This document shows positions 62,005 to 64,000 of a stretch of 64,000 nt of DNA, one piece after another; position 1 is the first letter of the stretch; every line of letters begins with the position of its first letter. Under the pieces are notes generated by a model that had not been told where the DNA came from, made no database searches, and worked only from the letters and a program-made list of their open reading frames with translations. The position numbers and the translations under genes were made by a program. This stretch comes from Ruania alba. GTDB taxonomy: Bacteria > Actinomycetota > Actinomycetes > Actinomycetales > Beutenbergiaceae. The stretch is taken from contig NZ_FNTX01000002.1 in assembly GCF_900105765.1 (NCBI RefSeq), positions 1,984,001-2,048,000 on the forward strand, read 5' to 3'.

Positions 62005-62670
62005 TCAGATCGAGCCGATGACCTCCACCTGGCGAGCCTTCCCGTCCGCCAGGGCGTACTCCAGACCCACGATCGCGCAGCGCCCTTCCTCGACCGCCGT
62101 CGCGAGCGTGGCGGAGTAGGAGTGCAGCATCCGGACTGTGGCGCGCACATGCTCGGACTGAAGGTTCTCCAGGTCCGGCAGACGGACGGTCCGAGGATCA
62201 TCGGTGGCCGCGCGGACGCCGTCAGGGCTCCCGGCACCGGTGACCAGGCTCGGGATCACCCGGTCCACCACGGCGCGGACGAAGTTCGACGGCAGATCAC
62301 CGGTGGTCAGCGCCTGGTTGGCGGCCGCGATCGCACCACAGCTGTCGTGCCCGAGCACCACCACCAGCGGTGCACCCAGCACATCGACGCCGTACTCGAT
62401 CGACCCGATCACTGTGGTGTCCACGACGTGCCCGGCGGTCCTTACCACGAACAGGTCACCCAGGCCGCGGTCGAAGATGATCTCTGCGGCCACCCGGGAG
62501 TCCGAGCATCCGAACAGCACCGCGAACGGGTACTGGGCGGAGGAGAGCTCGGCCCGGCGCTGAGCGTCCTGACTGGGATGAGCCATCTCCCCGGAGATGA
62601 ATCGGGTATTGCCCTCCTGAAGGGCTGCCCATGCTTCGGCGGGGGTCGCGGGACGGTCGTTCGCGGTCAT
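62005..62670 (-). CDS. Beta-class carbonic anhydrase
   Basis: 221 residues from ATG 62670, overlapping the PfkB stop (ATGA). The zinc ligands and catalytic pair are present: CSDSRVAAEIIF (Cys, Asp, Arg) and GHDSCGAIAAA (His, Cys). The N-terminal AWAALQEGNTRFISG is also typical. It hydrates CO2 to bicarbonate in the cytosol. Gene order xseA-xseB-pfkB-carbonic anhydrase is transcribed together on this strand. Confidence 0.95.
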   Translation of the reverse strand: MTANDRPATPAEAWAALQEGNTRFISGEMAHPSQDAQRRAELSSAQYPFAVLFGCSDSRVAAEIIFDRGLGDLFVVRTAGHVVDTTVIGSIEYGVDVLGAPLVVVLGHDSCGAIAAANQALTTGDLPSNFVRAVVDRVIPSLVTGAGSPDGVRAATDDPRTVRLPDLENLQSEHVRATVRMLHSYSATLATAVEEGRCAIVGLEYALADGKARQVEVIGSI

Positions 62671-63593
62671 CCGACTACCTCGTTCTCCAGCTCCTTGCGG
62701 GTCGGGGGGTTCGCTCCCGCTCGGGAGACGACGATCGCCGCGATGCGCGCCGCGCGTTCCATCGCGGTGCGCAGGGTGTCGGCGTCGATGAGGGTGAGGG
62801 CGTCCCGACGCTTCGCACCGAGCAGCCGGGCGGTCCACAGGGCATCCAGCAGCCCGCTCATATAGGAGTCGCCGGCGCCCACGGTGTCCACGACGTCCAC
62901 CCGCGGTGCGGGCACCTCCACCTCCACACCGGTTGCGGTGACCCCGACCGAGCCCGTACCGCCACGGGTGAGGATCACGACGGACGGGCCGGACCGGGAC
63001 CAGCGGCGGACCGCGTCGATGTCGTCGTCATCGGGATAGAGCCAGGCGATGTCCTCGTCGGACACCTTGACGACGTCGGCCAGGCTCACCAGGTGCTCGA
63101 TGTGCCCGCGCACACTGTCGGCGGCGCCCATGATGGTGGGACGCGCGTTCGGGTCGTAGCTGATCGTGGCATGCTCGCGAGCGGCCGCCGCGATCTCCGC
63201 CACGGCGGCGCCGCCGGGCGCCAAGGTGGCGCCGATGGAGCCGGAGTGCAGGACGGCGACGGTGTCGTCGAGCGCGACCTCGGGCACCCGAGAGGTGAGG
63301 TCGAAAGTATAGGTGGCGCTGCCGTCGGCGGCGAGCGTCGCCTGAGAGGTGGAGGTGCGCTCGGCATGGTCCGAGCCCGGGACGAGGTGAACGCCACTGG
63401 CGGTGAGGTGGTCACTGACCAGCCTGCCGCGGGCGTCCTTGCCGAGCCAGGTGGCGAGCTCGGTGTGCCGCCCCAGCCGGGCCAGGCCGAGCGCCACGTT
63501 GGCGGGAGACCCACCCGGGTGCTCGGTGACGGTGCCGTCGGCCGCATGGACCACGTCCACCAGTGCCTCGCCGATCACCAACGCGTGGGTCAT
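62667..63593 (-). CDS. PfkB family carbohydrate kinase (fructokinase-like)
   Basis: 308 residues. Ribokinase-fold marks: GEALVDVV near the start, [16 protein letters not shown] (sugar-binding N-terminal motif), [23 protein letters not shown] and the ATP/anion-hole motif [18 protein letters not shown] with the catalytic Asp. Substrate is likely fructose or a related ketose; this is inferred from the NPNxR-like and GGSPAN motifs. It overlaps xseB upstream and the carbonic anhydrase downstream by 4 bp each. Confidence 0.93.
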   Translation of the reverse strand: MTHALVIGEALVDVVHAADGTVTEHPGGSPANVALGLARLGRHTELATWLGKDARGRLVSDHLTASGVHLVPGSDHAERTSTSQATLAADGSATYTFDLTSRVPEVALDDTVAVLHSGSIGATLAPGGAAVAEIAAAAREHATISYDPNARPTIMGAADSVRGHIEHLVSLADVVKVSDEDIAWLYPDDDDIDAVRRWSRSGPSVVILTRGGTGSVGVTATGVEVEVPAPRVDVVDTVGAGDSYMSGLLDALWTARLLGAKRRDALTLIDADTLRTAMERAARIAAIVVSRAGANPPTRKELENEVVG

Positions 63594-63883
63594 CGCTGTG
63601 TCTCCTCGTCTTCGTCCGGTGTGCCTTCGGGGCCTGAGTTCTCGAGTCGCGGTCCGTCGCCGTCGCTGCCCTCACCCTCCCGAGCGCTCTGCGCGGCCGC
63701 GAGCCGGTCACGGGCAGTGTCGAGCCATGCCTGGCAGCGGTCGGCGAGGGCCTCGCCGCGTTCCCACAGTGTCAACGACTCTTCCAGGGACGCGGCGCCG
63801 CTCTCCAGCTTGCCGACCACGTCCACGAGCTCGTCACGTGCTTGCTCGTAGCTCAGGGTGGAGACGTCGGGGGCAGCAGTCAC
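63590..63883 (-). CDS. xseB: Exodeoxyribonuclease VII small subunit
   Basis: 97 residues from GTG 63883, the usual size. The family core is [40 protein letters not shown] and the helix [14 protein letters not shown], followed by an acidic tail. It partners XseA in single-strand DNA degradation during repair. The start lies 13 bases after the xseA stop; the longer frame to 63955 would overlap xseA. Confidence 0.95.
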   Translation of the reverse strand: MTAAPDVSTLSYEQARDELVDVVGKLESGAASLEESLTLWERGEALADRCQAWLDTARDRLAAAQSAREGEGSDGDGPRLENSGPEGTPDEDEETQR

Positions 63884-63896
63884 GGGGGTTATCCAA

Positions 63897-64000
63897 TCAC
63901 GTCGTGGAGTCACGGGTCGGGCCGATGTCACGGACCGAAACGGTGAGGGCGCCATCAGCGACCAGTGCGGTCAGCGAGTCGCCGACGGCGACGTCCTGCG
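63897..64000 (-). CDS. xseA: Exodeoxyribonuclease VII large subunit, C-terminal fragment (runs off the window)
   Basis: The last 33 or so codons are visible, reading [20 protein letters not shown] and ending [10 protein letters not shown]. This is the beta-hairpin that closes XseA proteins (typically GD.L...L.DG.....V). The position right before xseB on the same strand supports the call. Confidence 0.85.
   Translation of the reverse strand, partial: QDVAVGDSLTALVADGALTVSVRDIGPTRDSTT

Overview
The window is GC-rich, gene-dense, uses many GTG starts and carries actinobacterial markers: a mycothiol conjugate amidase (Mca), DUF501 and DUF4307 proteins, an NrtR-controlled NAD operon, and two blocks whose order matches Mycobacterium Rv1021-Rv1026 (mazG, eno, divIC, DUF501, ppx) and Rv1080c-Rv1086 (greA, DUF4307, mca, small membrane protein, hemolysin III, short-chain Z-prenyl transferase). 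Gene content fits a free-living member of the Micrococcales (Ruania/Georgenia/Beutenbergia-like); this placement is inferred, not proven.

Layout. 1-944: a TetR gene and the start of an ABC exporter ATPase, with a perfect operator. 1030-2690: a DUF559/AbiEi-like gene bracketed by palindromic repeats (family A). 2683-8335: the NAD de novo operon nrtR-nadA-nadB-nadC-cysteine desulfurase, all coupled by 4-bp overlaps behind a palindromic operator. 8507-14013: lipoprotein, mazG, eno, more family A repeats, divIC, DUF501, ppx. 14.0-32.3 kb: housekeeping and signalling (MFS transporter, VOC proteins, YtrA-type GntR unit, YbaK, type 5 UDG, NDH-2, a tRNA, serine hydrolase, RpiR regulator, Ser/Thr kinase, two-component pair, ABC exporter, BI-1 protein, FKBP). 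32.4-51.1 kb: an accessory polysaccharide-utilisation region with an LPATG-anchored DUF11 protein, a secreted heparinase II/III-type lyase with two CBM5/12 modules, an acyltransferase fused to a toroid domain, a sugar ABC importer (binding protein plus two permeases, no ATPase), a LacI regulator, a Tat-exported enzyme candidate and a pyruvyl transferase. LacI-type operator candidates lie before the lyase, the binding protein, the permeases and the Tat-exported protein. A second DUF559/AbiEi-like gene with its own flanking palindromes (family B) sits between the importer's binding protein and its permeases. 51.2-64 kb: AI-2E transporter, greA, mca block, nitrilase, PPK2 with a histone-like tail, hemolysin III, prenyl transferase, PhoH, an HTH-MurA fusion, carbonic anhydrase, PfkB kinase and xseB/xseA.

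Most striking signal: the two DUF559/AbiEi-like genes share an identical catalytic-core spacing (D-x10-E-x-D-G), and each is flanked on both sides by a different family of long palindromic intergenic repeats. Family A also has a third cluster between eno and divIC. The arrangement recalls REP elements around RAYT transposases, but the protein family is different.

Caution: four genes (cysteine desulfurase, divIC, hemolysin III, phoH) are frame-broken, five times at a run of exactly five G or C that would read correctly with six, plus one further shift in phoH. This looks more like base-calling loss than biology.
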